The position numbers were made by a program, and so were the translations under genes. The notes under the pieces were generated by a model. The model saw only the letters and a list, made by a program, of their open reading frames with translations, did no database searches and had not been told where the DNA came from. Shown here piece by piece: positions 54,701 to 64,000 of a stretch of DNA of 64,000 nt (position 1 is its first letter; the number at the start of each line of letters is the position of its first letter). The DNA lies in NCBI RefSeq assembly GCF_932276165.1, contig NC_064005.1, positions 558,001 through 622,000 of the forward strand, written 5' to 3'. This DNA comes from Plutella xylostella. Lineage: Eukaryota; Arthropoda; Insecta; Lepidoptera; Plutellidae.

Positions 54701-57700
54701 ATCGCTTTATAATAGTTCAAAAAAATTGCTTGCGGCCCGCGAAAGCATGACTTGAATGTGTTTGTGGCCCTTATATAAAAAAGGTTGAGTACCAATGGTT
54801 TGGACCAACGCGCGGGGGTGAATAATGTGTACATGCGTTTTCTGTATTTTGGACTGTGCGTGTTTCTATACAAACGGAGTAACTTAAATTAATAATGGCT
54901 TCAGGATGCTGATGGGGCTGCCCCGCTTCTGCAGTGCATCGGGCATGTTCGCCGAGGCGCGCACTGATGACTTTTATGCCATTATGCGAAAGAGGGCGGC
55001 CTCATTGCTCTGCAGGGTGCGGGCCAGCTCCAACTCCATCCTGAGGACAATAGGCGGGAGGTGCGACTCGCCCATCATGTGCCATCTGGCTGGGGTATTG
55101 GTCAAACACAGATAGTCATTTACCAATACCCTGGTTGTAGTTGTAATTTTTATAAATTGTTTATATTATAAGTTGTACCTGTAAATGTGTGTAGAATTAG
55201 GATACTAACATAGAATAAGAACATTGTTACTAACACATTGGGCCTAAGTTGTCAATTTAAATAAATAAATTATTAAATTACTAGCAACGTTCGGATACGT
55301 ATTCACGCAAATGCAGGTAGTTTGTGAATAGCCTTTCTATGCTAAGTACTACCGTCGCAACGGCTTAAATTGGGCGGGTTCAAATAGGCATAGATGGCAC
55401 TGTCTATGTGTTACATTGACGCCAAACGGTCCTGTGCATGACTTTACCACTTTATTTTTCTCTTAAATACATAACTATATTACATTTTCCTCCAAAAACC
55501 CTTAGCTACCAGTCCATGCTGCGCGTGCAGAAGATGTACGACCTGCAGTATGGGGCGACGCCGTCGTGCCGGGAGAAGCTGCCCGGCCGCCGCATGACCA
55601 TGTCTTCCTACCCGGGTTTTGTACAGGTAATATACGAAAAAAACTGAAAATATTGAATTGAATATACTGAAAATCATGCACTTTTCTGACATGTACCGAA
55701 ACTACAGTTATAGTTACCATGGACAACTTTCCGCTCGAAATCATTTGGCCTATAAATGGTTCCCGTAGGAATTCCTCAATAGTATTTAGCACTCAGGGAC
55801 AATATCTGTTAAGCTTTACAATAGTGAAAAAGCTTCGAAAGTTTCGGAGGCTATTCGAGATAATTTTCTTCCGATATGTAGGTTCCTCTTGTTGACATGT
55901 GCTGCCATCTAGCGTACATAACTTATCATTACGCAACTTCATCCTTAGACGCCATAATAATATCGAATTGTTTTCCATCTCGCATAGCTTATATTAGAAC
56001 GAACTTATCATTCACATTATGCTTAGAAGCCATAATTACAATCAATTATTTTCCAGTCGTCAGATGACTTCTACGTCGTCTCATCTGGCCTAGTGGTAGC
56101 AGAGACAACCATCGGCAACACAAACGCCTCTCTCTTCCTAGAGGTGCAGCCCGAGGACTCTCTCTTCGAGTTTGTCCGAGCGATGGTCGCGAGCCGCCTG
56201 GCTACCAGCGGGGAGCAGTGGGCCTGGTTTTTCAAGCGGTACAACAGCGGCACTTATAACAATCAGTGGTGAGTTTGTGGTGGTTGTGTGGGGAAATGTC
56301 AGGGTCGAAGGATGGGTTAGTGGGTAAGTATATTCGGGAAGCGGGAGCTTAGACTCTTGAAATATTCGCTCTTTGCGCTATGAAATAACAATATGGGAGA
56401 AAAACTAAAAGCTAATTACAGATGGCGCCATAGGCGACTGTGCCTAATTCCCGAGTTCTTATAGGTTGGTTCAATCGCCATTTTTTATCATTGTCAAAAA
56501 TGTCATTGGTCACTTGGTTTACTTCCCCATTCTTAAGAAAACTAAGGTATCTACTTGAGTAGACGAATATATAGGTACAATCTCGCAGGTACATAGTGGA
56601 CTACACCCGCTTCAGCCCCGCCGCGGGCAGGGCGCCGGCGCGGCTGCGGCGCGGCCTGCTGTGGCTGCTGGAGCAGGCGCCGGGCTACACCGCCTCTGCT
56701 GACATGTGAGCACACCGTATATTTCACAAATCGCTTATTATCATCGCGTATTTGCAACTCAAAGTTAGGCCGGATGCACGGCATTGAAACAAGTAAATAG
56801 CACAACACGACTGCTGAAAGTGCCTACGTTATTCTACCGACAGCGATCTCACCATGTCGCACTTAAATCTGTTGGTTTCAGCGCATGGTTATGTATAATA
56901 TTATGTAATGATTTATATATATTAAATAAACAAAGTTAAAAAAAAAAAAACTACTGTACTCGCTAGCTTTCTACAAGTTGAGCCAAAATAGTGCCGGTAG
57001 GTACTCTCGAATAGATATGAGAATTAACCGATAGATGGCATTGTGCAATTTAGTCAATCCCTACATCGCGCATTCGAAATATCTTCAGAACTGCTTTAGA
57101 CGCCTATCTTCACATATATTTTAACTTCCATAAAGCACCCAGGGCGTAAATACAGTGCTTTAGAGAAGTTAATCCTTCCTTTACTCCCCCAGAACGGAAC
57201 AGCTAACAAAGGAGTCCTACTTCGGTTCGTACAACATCCCTTACTTCAAGAAGATGTTCGACCTGACCGGCGGCATGGAGCGCGTGCGCAGCTTCGGCGC
57301 CTGGTTCGGGTACGACACCAACCCGCGTGCGCTTATCATACGGGAGCAACAGGTATGTAGGTACTTATAGACATCCAAAACATCCAAGGGTATAACTACT
57401 AGTTACTCTGGCTTAGGTATACTCCGACTACAAGCAGGGACCAGCTGGCGGATAGCCACGTCTGCCATCGGCTATATCAATCTAAGGGTGTTTTTAATAG
57501 CATGCGGATTTGATCAAGCATTAGGGATTGCCCCGCACGCGTGACAAGCTCAAAGTGTTCTTTTCATACAAGTATTCATTATATCGCGTGTATTTTGCAC
57601 GCGGGACACAGGAAAATGACGTGGGTTAGGTTAGAGTGTTTTATATCGAATATTCACGACATGTACCTTGTACTTAATCTAATAAAACCGCCTTGTCGAT

Positions 57701-60700
57701 CTAACCCTTTTGTCCTCCGCACAGAGTACAATATCATCCCTGCGCGATATGTACCGCGTGGCGCGCTACAACGACTATAAACACGACGCGCTGTCGCGCT
57801 GCCCCGAGTGCCGCCCGCCGTACAGCGCCTGCAACGCGATAGCTGCCAGGAACGATCTCAATCCCGCTGATGGTGAGATGCCTGCTTGATATTTGAATAA
57901 TTAAAAGATAGGTACAGTTCTCCCATATTAATAATGCGCATGCAAATCTTCGCAAACTGTCGTATTCCCGGAAACACCCGAATCATTGAATCGTAAGAGC
58001 ACTTGCATTTTGATCCTTGTTCGAAAGAAATAGTAGTCAATATCATGTGACACATAATCGAAAACAATTTGGGCGGTCGGTGGCTGTCACCGATCAGTCA
58101 AGGGTCTCAAGGTCAAGATCAATCTGATCAATATTACTTTTGTGGAATGGACAACATTTCATTTTCTTTACCCTATATTTTTATTAACTATTCGGAAAAT
58201 TTATAAAAAATTAGAGGACCCGTATTTTTTTATTTTGTATATACATTAATTTTTGCATGTTATTTTTAACTTTAAAGTTAATTATTTTAAAACCGGAAGT
58301 GACATCACATATTAGGCTCAATTTTTATTTTTGTCTATTGCCTTAGTCTCGAAAAAAAACATAAATGACACTGACAAGTGACATTTAAACTTTGTTTACA
58401 TGCCAACCAACAAATGGGTCATTTTCAAAGGACATTGATATTTCTGATCGATACAAAGTACTTATCATGTAAAAAATAAGCAGAAGCATTTTTCAGAAGC
58501 ATTTTTTCAGCTATGTAGGCGGTGGCATGCGCTGGGACATATTATATAGAGGTCATCTCTTTATACGTACTAACCATTTAATTTTTTTTTTTTTTTTTTC
58601 TTAACCTCTATTGTCCCACTGCTGGGCAAAGGTCTCTCCCTGAACCATGACATATGATAAATAAAAAAAATAGTAAGAAAGTGTCAGAACAGAATTTATG
58701 AAAATAACCCAAATAAACAACAACGTCACGATAAAACGTCAACGTCAATCAAAAATGAAAGTGACAGTTACTTTGTTTTTAAATCTATAGGCTTTGATCA
58801 TCAAAATGCATCGCACCTGATGCATGACGTCATCAGCCCTTTTTTACTATTTTATGATTTTCTCAAAAATGATACATCCAAAAAATACAAAAACATTTTT
58901 TTTGTGGCCTTTTGAGCTAAATCTCGAAATGGTTTTCGATTTATAGCAGCTTTAGTTTTTTGAAATGTTGTCCATTATACTCGTAAAGAGCTGCAATTAC
59001 ACATCGTTCTTGTTATTTTTTTCAAATGTGAATTTAATTTCAACTTTAATTATTTTTGACAATGCCATATTATGAGGCACATTTAAGAATAAAATATACG
59101 TCACATTGATAGACTTCACTTTGCCAATAAAGCCACACCCAAAAGACCAAGTTTGTGATTGTAATATTATTGTGAATGATCAGCGCTGTAAATACTTTTG
59201 AACTGAGATTTAAATTTTTTAATATTAACCTGTGTTTGAAATCCATTTCTCCTTATAATATAAACCTTGTGTTATTCAAACCTTCTTTCATCCATCTTTA
59301 CATCAGCTTCAGTAAGACACTTGAAAAGTACCTACTGTAACATTTTCGAAGTAAATTTTAATATTATGGAATATTATGAATTATTGAATCAAATTTCGTT
59401 ACTGATTACATAAAACTACTAAAATGACAATGGGCAGATTGGGACCACCCTCCAATAGCATTAAGACTAACATCGTTGGATAGGTCTGGTCAAGAGGAAT
59501 AACTTTTACTATGACAGCTTTGTTGTCACAGTTGTCCGTTCAGAGATATTTGACTTATAAGTTCCGATACTCGTCAGTTCATCTTACTGCTATTGGAGGC
59601 TGGACAACCCTCCAATAGCAGTAAGACTAATGTCATTGAATAGGTCTTGTCAATAGGAATAACTTTTGCTTTGACAGCTTTGTTGTCACAGTTGTCCGTT
59701 CAGAGATATTTGACTTATAAGTTCCGATACTCGTCAGTTCATCTTACTGCTATTGGAGGCTGGACCACCCTCCAATAGCATTAAGACTAACATCGTTGGA
59801 TAGGTCTTGTCAATAGGAATAACTTTTGCTTTGACAGCTTTGTTGTCACAGTTGTCCGTTCAGAGATATTTGACTTATAAGTTCCGATACTCGTCAGTTC
59901 ATCTTACTGCTATTGGAGGCTGGACCACCCTCCAATAGCAGTAAGACTAATGTCGTTGGATAGGTCTTGTCAATAGGAATAACTTTTGCTTTGACAGCTT
60001 TGTTGTCACAGTTGTCCGTTCAGAGATATTTGACTTATAAGTTCCGATACTCGTCAGTTCATCTTACTGCTATTGGAGGCTGGACCACCCTCCAATAGCA
60101 GTACGACTAATGTCGTTGGATAGGTCTTGTCAATAGGAATAACATTTGTTTTGACAGCTTTGTTGTCACAGTTTTCCGTTCAGAGATATTTGACTTATAA
60201 GTTCCGATACTCGTCAGTTCATCTTACTGCTATTGGAGGCTGGACCACCCTCCAATAGCTGATTTATTTATTGAATATTTATTTGATAGATGAACTGATG
60301 AGTATCGGAACTTATAAGTCAAATATCTCTGAACGGACAACTGTGACAACAAAGCTGTCAAAGCAAAAGTTATTCCTATTGACAAGACCTATACAAAGAC
60401 ATTAGTCTTACTGCTATTGGAGGGTGGTCCAGCCTCCAATAGCAGTAAGATGAACTGACGAGTATCGGAACTTATAAGTCAAATATCTCTGAACGGACAA
60501 CTGTGACAACAAAGCTGTCAAAGCAAATGTTATTCCTATTGACAAGACCTATCCAACGACATTAGTCTTACTGCTATTGGAGGGCGGTTCAGCCTCCAAT
60601 AGCAGTAAGATGAACTGACGAGTATCGGAACTTATAAGTCAAATATCTCTGAACGGACAACTGTGACAACAAAGCTGTCAAAGCAAAAGTTATTCCTATT

Positions 60701-61825
60701 GACAAGACCTATCCAACGATGTTAGTCTTATTGCTATTGGAGGGTGGTCCCAGCTCCCATATATTTTTGCCCATCCTCTTTTCATGAAGAAAATGCACTT
60801 AACCACTCTAAATACATAATAGTTTTCTAACGCTCGGGAATACGACCGTTGCCGAACAATGACGAAGATTTCTATGTGCATTATCAATTTTGGGGAACTG
60901 TACTTATAGATCGGGGCCAATAAAGTAATGACATGTTTCGGAGTGAAAATGCTAGTGAGAGGTCAGGTTTCTCTGCCATCCACCACACCGTCATCAAAGT
61001 GTGACTTGATAGGTAGTACCAATCTGACTGGATTATCCTTTCACAACAACGATACCAGCTCTCAGCTCCAGCTTTTGCCACCACCACGCCACGCTGACAT
61101 TGTCATCGTCCACTTCTCACTTTAGCTCCTCACCCAACAAATTATCCATCCCATCATCATCATCATCACGACCCATCACATCCCCATTGCCGAGGCACGG
61201 GTCTCCTTTCAATGAAGGAAGGGTTTTAAGCCTAGTGGACCACGCTGGCCTAGTGCGGGTAGGTGGACTTGGTATCCATCCCAATATTATTATGATCATA
61301 AATAATTCCCCTCTTCTTCACCCCAGGTTGGTACCCCTTCCGCGCGCTCGGGCACCGCAGCCACGGCGCCACCGACGCCAAGATCACGAGCTACAAGCTG
61401 CACAAGCAGTTGAAGTTCATCGCCGTCTCGTCGCCGCCGCACAACACTAGCCGCGGCCTGCCGCCCTTCCGGTTAGTGTAGCTGTTGGGTTGTAGATGGC
61501 GCTGTTAGGTAGTTTGATGTGGTGGTCGATAGATGGCGCTACTAATAAATCGTCAGTCTCAGAGAATGTAGGTACTAAATCAATGCTGGATACAGACAAG
61601 AAGAATATTAATAAAATAGCAGTCCTATTTTATTAATATTCTTAATATTAATATGAATTTTCTTGCCTATTGTTTTTGATGGCTCTGATACACGTTTTTT
61701 TCTGCAGATGGTCCAAATTTGACCTGAAAGTACCGCACATGGGCCACCCTGACTTGTGGACCTTTCCGCCGGTGGTTCACTCGTGGAACCACGGCGGTGA
61801 CGGTACCACCAATGATGATGATTGA
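45800..61825 (+). CDS. Phospholipase B-like / LAMA-like lysosomal hydrolase
   Basis: Twelve exons: 45800-45993, 46351-46479, 46814-46928, 47067-47161, 47435-47596, 55506-55626, 56057-56268, 56589-56705, 57193-57352, 57725-57872, 61327-61471, 61708-61825. All borders are GT-AG and the sum is 1,716 nt (571 residues). The start at 45800 gives a signal peptide (MATCPHILLAILCLLGTLTV). Conserved blocks in order: INSTGWAYLEVKT, AYSAGVVEGYLS, ERCTGLVKLLPDHSDLYVAH, TWNSYQSMLRVQK, YGATPSCREKLPGRRMTMSS, QWAWFFKRYNSGTYNNQWYI, YFKKMFDLTGGMERV, GHPDLWTFPPVV. Family members are N-terminal nucleophile amidases of the lysosome or secreted, cut at a Cys that becomes the nucleophile; Cys210 in ERCTG fits. Acid ceramidase-like or lipase roles are debated. 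Introns 5 (7.9 kb) and 10 (3.5 kb) are swollen by transposons. Confidence 0.92.
47713..49041 (+). mobile_element. DDE transposon with about 55-bp inverted ends
   Basis: The left end TGGCAAGTTTCTTGGCGACC and following CTCCTTGCGGGGTGAAAGA match, inverted, the right end at about 48985-49041. The carried gene ends in a DDE_3-type block at 48221-48530 and an acidic tail at 48666-48774. The central and N-terminal transposase is missing or unreadable (47776-48220), so the copy is dead. It belongs broadly to the IS630/Tc1/mariner group. Target duplication is not clear. It sits in PLB-like intron 5. Confidence 0.78.
48221..48774 (+). pseudogene. DDE transposase C-terminal part with an intron
   Basis: The first exon has ENGHIVLRLPPYHPELNPIE then LVWGYVKGELA, the last catalytic block of DDE_3 transposases with its Glu. 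A one-base shift in an A run at about 48479 stops the frame (HVIKN); past it the frame reads YYKSDRVFDDVLDR to a GTATGT donor at 48531. An acceptor at 48665 opens a second exon, FIIEVNENDDEDEDDDDDEQ and onward, ending at TAA 48772-48774 with AATAAA overlapping. The Met-Lys-rich frame over the same bases is a shadow of the acidic tail. Confidence 0.65.
50160..53237 (-). pseudogene. CR1-like LINE ORF2, endonuclease-RT, broken only by an insertion
   Basis: From ATG 53237 the APE endonuclease is complete: FTVIHINLRSLKKNFAQLEV, IIALTEINVTE, VIVGDMNINLLE, CKSCLDHIFV, KLADHYFICV. The RT starts LKVSIIRPLFKGGNHS, is cut at the insertion, and resumes NPGDYRPIAVLPTLNKIVE, then QYGFQKGKNT, LFIDFKKAFDTL, YGVAQGSVSGPV, catalytic MFADDTCLMY and a Cys-bearing HSYDCLHLDFKNCKC. 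The frame is the same on both sides, because 117 bp (106 plus the 11-bp duplication) is a multiple of three; only the stop inside the insert breaks it. Confidence 0.9.
51528..51633 (-). mobile_element. 106-bp LINE-tail insertion with (GA)n end
   Basis: Flanked by the 11-bp duplication TTGCTGTGATT (51517-51527 and 51634-51644). On the - strand it contains GAGGCCTATGTCCAACAGT then GGACTACGGAAGG, a motif near the 3' end of many lepidopteran LINEs, and ends in a (GA)n tract. It is 5'-truncated and interrupts ORF2 of the CR1-like LINE. Confidence 0.9.
53277..54317 (-). CDS. CR1-like LINE ORF1 with PHD-type zinc finger
   Basis: 346 residues, open. Residues about 9-62 hold eight Cys and His ligands in PHD order (CKKCKQFM, CSGECGDTYH, CLKSYTKC, GLCDDCLEKK). 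About 115-180 is a coiled coil (LQKETNDLIKTQAKKINDLQ). The end, PVYINENLTNHNKELLW then FKFIWVKYGRVLCRKDENS, matches ORF1 of the LINE at 27735 in its C-terminal domain. PHD-bearing ORF1 proteins are known in CR1 elements. The ATG at 54317 (MCVWLAMPP) or the next Met, six residues on, could be the start. Confidence 0.82.
   Translation of the reverse strand: MCVWLAMPPQCKKCKQFMSSAKPEDTFKCSGECGDTYHKNKKCLKSYTKCISTGLCDDCLEKKTKKGTPMSTKASGQQKTPTETVRQEPFLSLDPSSVTIEALLAELNSKMAVVFEIKSNTDFYAESYDEMVKLQKETNDLIKTQAKKINDLQNRCQHLETVNSALEMRVHAIEQEDKNRNLEITGLENRPNESIPVLVNTIASKLEVSPGDLDNVERAWRHNKGKKTSENNKCPPLIIRFRTTTAKEEWYNRRNRIRKNSDVFSDGSSTPVYINENLTNHNKELLWNAKQKLKATFKFIWVKYGRVLCRKDENSRVIPLYSTMDIEKLISSTRTGEQCTLIKEQN
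54892..55272 (+). mobile_element. 5'-truncated LINE tail in PLB-like intron 5
   Basis: Flanked by TTAAATTA (54884-54891 and 55273-55280). The frame to 55115 reads MLMGLPRFCSASGMFAEART, AIMRKRAASLLCRVRASSNS: the end of a lepidopteran LINE ORF2. A 3' UTR and (AAAT)n tail follow. It is not a PLB-like exon. Confidence 0.82.
58149..58973. mobile_element. TIR element GGACAACATTTCA, copy 2
   Basis: Intact version of the element split at 8330-19239: same ends, AT on both sides, no ORF. It carries one extra insertion (about 58575-58650): a T run followed by the complement of a LINE tail (TTGTCCCACTGCTGGGCAAAG). The matching place at about 18915 lacks it. It lies in PLB-like intron 10. Confidence 0.82.
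58974..59430 (+). other. PLB-like intron 10, AT-rich spacer
   Basis: No repeat or ORF recognised between the TIR element and the foldback structure. Confidence 0.5.
59431..60776. mobile_element. Foldback-like structure of eight 160-bp units (five forward, three inverted)
   Basis: CCCTCCAATAGC recurs at exact 160-bp steps (59448, 59608, 59768, 59928, 60088, 60248), then a 40-bp turn with ATTTATTTATTG, then three inverted units at exact 160-bp steps to 60742. Each unit is itself a TIR unit of about 151 bp (CCTCCAATAGCAGTAAGA to TCTTACTGCTATTGGAGG) separated by a 9-bp CTGGACCAC. The outer borders also match as inverted repeats (ATGGGCA with GGGACCAC, and their complements). This is the plan of Foldback/Galileo-type elements, whose long inverted ends are tandem repeats. 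No transposase; no clear target duplication. Confidence 0.85.
60777..61326 (+). other. End of PLB-like intron 10
   Basis: It contains a lepidopteran dispersed repeat at about 61150-61275 (GGCACGGGTCTCC, CAATGAAGGAAGGG), also found at about 32425-32480, then the acceptor CACCCCAG before 61327. Confidence 0.55.
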
Positions 61826-62745
61826 CTGAGGACTCTTTACTATTGTCTGGTGTATTGTGCTGGAAGAAAAATATTTCCTGAACAGGCTGAATAGAACCTA
61901 AATAGAAATATTGAGAGTAATTTGGATAGATTATCGGTGTATCTTGCACTGATATTTATTATGAATGTGACCTAGCAGACTGTGATAAAATGGTAAAAAA
62001 CGATTATAGTTTAGTAATTGAATCAATCATTCGTAAGGTAATTATTTTAAATTGAAAATTTTAATTTATTGTGTTTAGAATATTTTATTTCTTAATAAGT
62101 ATATGTAAACTAAACAATAATAATATAATGACATTCATTTACATACTAACAGCAAGTATATTTTAATGTGATTCTTACAATAATAAGTTTTATATACAAG
62201 ATGTCTATATTTGAAACAGTTCATGGAATGAAAATGAGTATTTCCCTACTTACTAGGTAATTTATTTGTATAAACAAAGCAATTTAGTAAATAAATATTT
62301 TATTCAACTATATTTATGAGATTTTTCAACCACCGCCATCAGTTACTCCTGCTAACCATTTTGTGTATTTTTAACAATATACCATGACTTTAAGGTTGAA
62401 GAACAATACAATCACTTGACGTAATGACCAGTGCTACTATAACTTCTACTTCTATAATAAATAGCAAGCTTCTTTTTAACACTTACTTTACATTAATCAT
62501 TGGTGACAAAAGAAACAAATCAGCTATCCAACATCTTAAACTTTGCTAAGCATCATCACTCTTGTATCAATAAATCTTGCTTCAGGAAATTTCTCAAACA
62601 ATCAACTCAATCTAGTTCCATTATAAATTTTACAAACACCACATTACGTTGCTACTCACAAGAGAGTAAAAATATACAATAACTTGCCCAACATATAACC
62701 ATCGAGCGGAGATACCAAACCGATAATTTCAGATAGAACTGTGCA
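61826..62745. other. Convergent 3' UTRs of PLB-like and AP-2 sigma genes
   Basis: 920 bp, AT-rich, with AATAAA-type signals on both strands, clustered near 62280-62300. The two transcripts may overlap at their ends. Confidence 0.5.
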
Positions 62746-63866
62746 TTACTCTAGAGAGTTGAGCATGAGCAGTTGCTTCAGCACCTTGGTCTGTGACGTC
62801 TCCCGGATCTCCCCCGCCAGGAACATCTCATCTACCACTGTGTACACCTGCAATAGAGCAAAAATTTGTTATAACCACATGAGCACTGTTGTGCTGGAGG
62901 CAACTGCCCTCGGTGTGAGCTGGCACAATGTCAAAGGTATGGTGTAGGACTGGACATGCAGTGGAAATTGACTCTGCAAGCCTGATTAGAGATCCCAGAA
63001 CCTGATGTTAACAATTTAGAAATGGAGGCAAATAAAACCTTAAAATGTTCATAAATCAGAAGAGAAAGAGTAGCTCACTTGGGAACAGGCCACATTGTAT
63101 AATATAGTATGATAGTGTGGTATGGTTTGCCATCTTTCATGTGACCACAATGTAAATACTGTGCTGGAAACATTCATAAATATACCTTGTAGAAGTTGAA
63201 GACTAGGTCGAGCTCACACACATTGTGGAAGTACTCATTTAGCACCTCCACAAAGTTGTGGATGGCCTCGAGGTAGCACAGGTTGTTGTCGTTCACATCC
63301 ACACAGATGCAGAAGTACAGGCCCGCATAGCGCCGGTACACTATCTTAAAGTTTCTGAACTGAAAATACACAACAGAGAGTTAAGTACAAATTAAGTAAG
63401 GAAATCATTTTTTTTTGTACCTAGTAGATACATAAGTAAGTATGGAGATGTAGGTATTTTTCAGAATTGAAAGCGAGAATTGTAAGATAAACCAATACGA
63501 TTTGCAGATATCACTCAAGGCAACTTTCCGTAAGTAAAATCTTATGAGAATTCATTACAATTCGTTAAATGACGTGGATAAACCAGTCACATTTAAACAG
63601 TTGAGGGTACATTATAGAGCTACTCACTTCTACGAAGTTGGTGTGCTTGGCGTCGCGCACGGTGACCACGGCGTGCACCTCCTCGATCAGCTTCTGCTTC
63701 TCATCATCGTCGAAGTTCATGTACCACTTCGCCAGCCGAGTCTTACCCGCACGGTTTTGTATCAAAATAAAGCGAATCTGAAAGGTAGGAAAAGTGGAAG
63801 TTGAAGGGATTATGCGTTATATTATTGTAGTGGTGGTAGTTAAAGTAAATAAGTGTAATTACCATT
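62746..63866 (-). CDS. AP-2sigma: AP-2 complex subunit sigma
   Basis: Four coding exons: 63864-63866 (the ATG alone), 63628-63777, 63186-63359, 62746-62847; 142 residues, the exact length of AP-2 sigma in animals. The sequence is strongly conserved: IRFILIQNRAGKTRLAKWYM, VVTVRDAKHTNFVEFRNFKI, VYRRYAGLYFCICVDVNDNN, LCYLEAIHNFVEVLNEYFHN, VCELDLVFNFYKVYTVVDEM, FLAGEIRETSQTKVLKQLLM, LNSLE. It is the small longin-fold subunit of the plasma-membrane clathrin adaptor and helps bind dileucine signals on cargo. The start codon is separated from the rest by an 86-nt intron. Confidence 0.97.
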
Positions 63867-64000
63867 TTTATAGGGGTTTATTTGCAAAATATCTGAAAAT
63901 TCGAACGACGCCTCCCACTTCAGCAATTTTACACTAAAACTTGACAGTTGACACATGTCAAGTTAAATGTCCAAGAAGCTTCACAGACCACTTTGATCAA
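63867..64000 (-). promoter_or_regulatory. AP-2 sigma 5' UTR and promoter-proximal region
   Basis: Contains TTGACAGTTGACACATGTCAA (21 bases read as TTGACAGTTG plus ACACATGTCAA) at about 63936-63961, a TGTCA-rich cluster like that upstream of the FKBPL-like gene. There is no TATA box, as is common for housekeeping genes. Confidence 0.4.

Larger units (their letters stand above)
49179..54797. mobile_element. Palindromic hAT element, 5.6 kb with nested LINE
   Basis: An exact 8-bp duplication GTTTGGAC flanks it (49171-49178 and 54798-54805). The ends CAGCTATACTCAAAC and, inverted, CATTGGTACTCAACC match hAT ends. Long inverted arms, about 49179-49478 and 54469-54797, share GCGGCCCGCG, ATTCATCCAAATTTAT, CCAATCATCACAACAT and GTGTTTAGTACTCGCGGCGA. 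No hAT transposase is present. Between the arms lie 0.5 kb of AT-rich sequence and a CR1-like LINE inserted later. Confidence 0.88.

Noticed and set aside
54906..55115. PLB-like exon between exons 5 and 6
   Set aside because: The sequence matches a LINE ORF2 end, has a target duplication on both sides, and exons 5 and 6 already join in frame (TWNSYQSML).

Overview
The window looks like a moth or butterfly (Lepidoptera) nuclear chromosome. It holds intron-rich animal genes with GT-AG exons, AT-rich introns, and transposon families typical of Lepidoptera: RTE and CR1-like LINEs, a tRNA-headed SINE, and LINE tails containing the motif related to GTCCACTGTTGGACATAGGCC (split here as two words GTCCACTGTTG and GACATAGGCC). 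The species cannot be told from the sequence alone.

Host genes, left to right. (1) The last two coding exons of an atlastin gene, + strand, 1129-1766, with the rest lying off the left edge. (2) A second, complete atlastin-like gene on the - strand, 5776-37420, with 12 coding exons that splice in phase to a predicted 527 residues. The two atlastins meet tail to tail and share the phase and 67-nt length of the penultimate exon, so they look like an inverted DNA duplication. (3) An FKBPL-like TPR protein, - strand, 39108-40137. (4) A FASTK/RAP-domain mitochondrial protein, + strand, 41004-45328, predicted 613 residues. (5) A LAMA/phospholipase B-like lysosomal hydrolase, + strand, 45800-61825, 12 exons, predicted 571 residues. 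(6) The AP-2 clathrin adaptor sigma subunit, - strand, 62746-63866, 142 residues. They have no shared pathway, although atlastin (ER membrane fusion), AP-2 sigma (endocytosis) and the PLB-like protein (lysosome) all act in the endomembrane system.

Most of the window is transposable-element sequence inside introns. Atlastin intron 8 (7251-21941) is a nest: an RTE LINE holds a TIR element, which holds a CR1-like LINE, which holds an 8,033-bp LTR element with two apparently identical 318-bp LTRs but no gag-pol. A Tc1-like element sits in the same RTE. Atlastin intron 1 (26390-37413) holds a LINE with two intact ORFs and a TIR element full of AGTAACTGGCCA motifs, itself containing an RTE piece with a SINE inside. 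PLB-like intron 5 holds a DDE transposon with an intron-split acidic tail, and a palindromic hAT element (8-bp TSD) invaded by a CR1-like LINE that was in turn hit by a LINE tail. PLB-like intron 10 holds a second TIR-element copy and a foldback structure built from eight 160-bp units (five forward, three inverted).

Small tandem duplications catch exon ends in both the atlastin-like gene (exon 7) and the FASTK gene (exon 5). The second one preserves an empty site for a MITE derived from the Tc1-like element.
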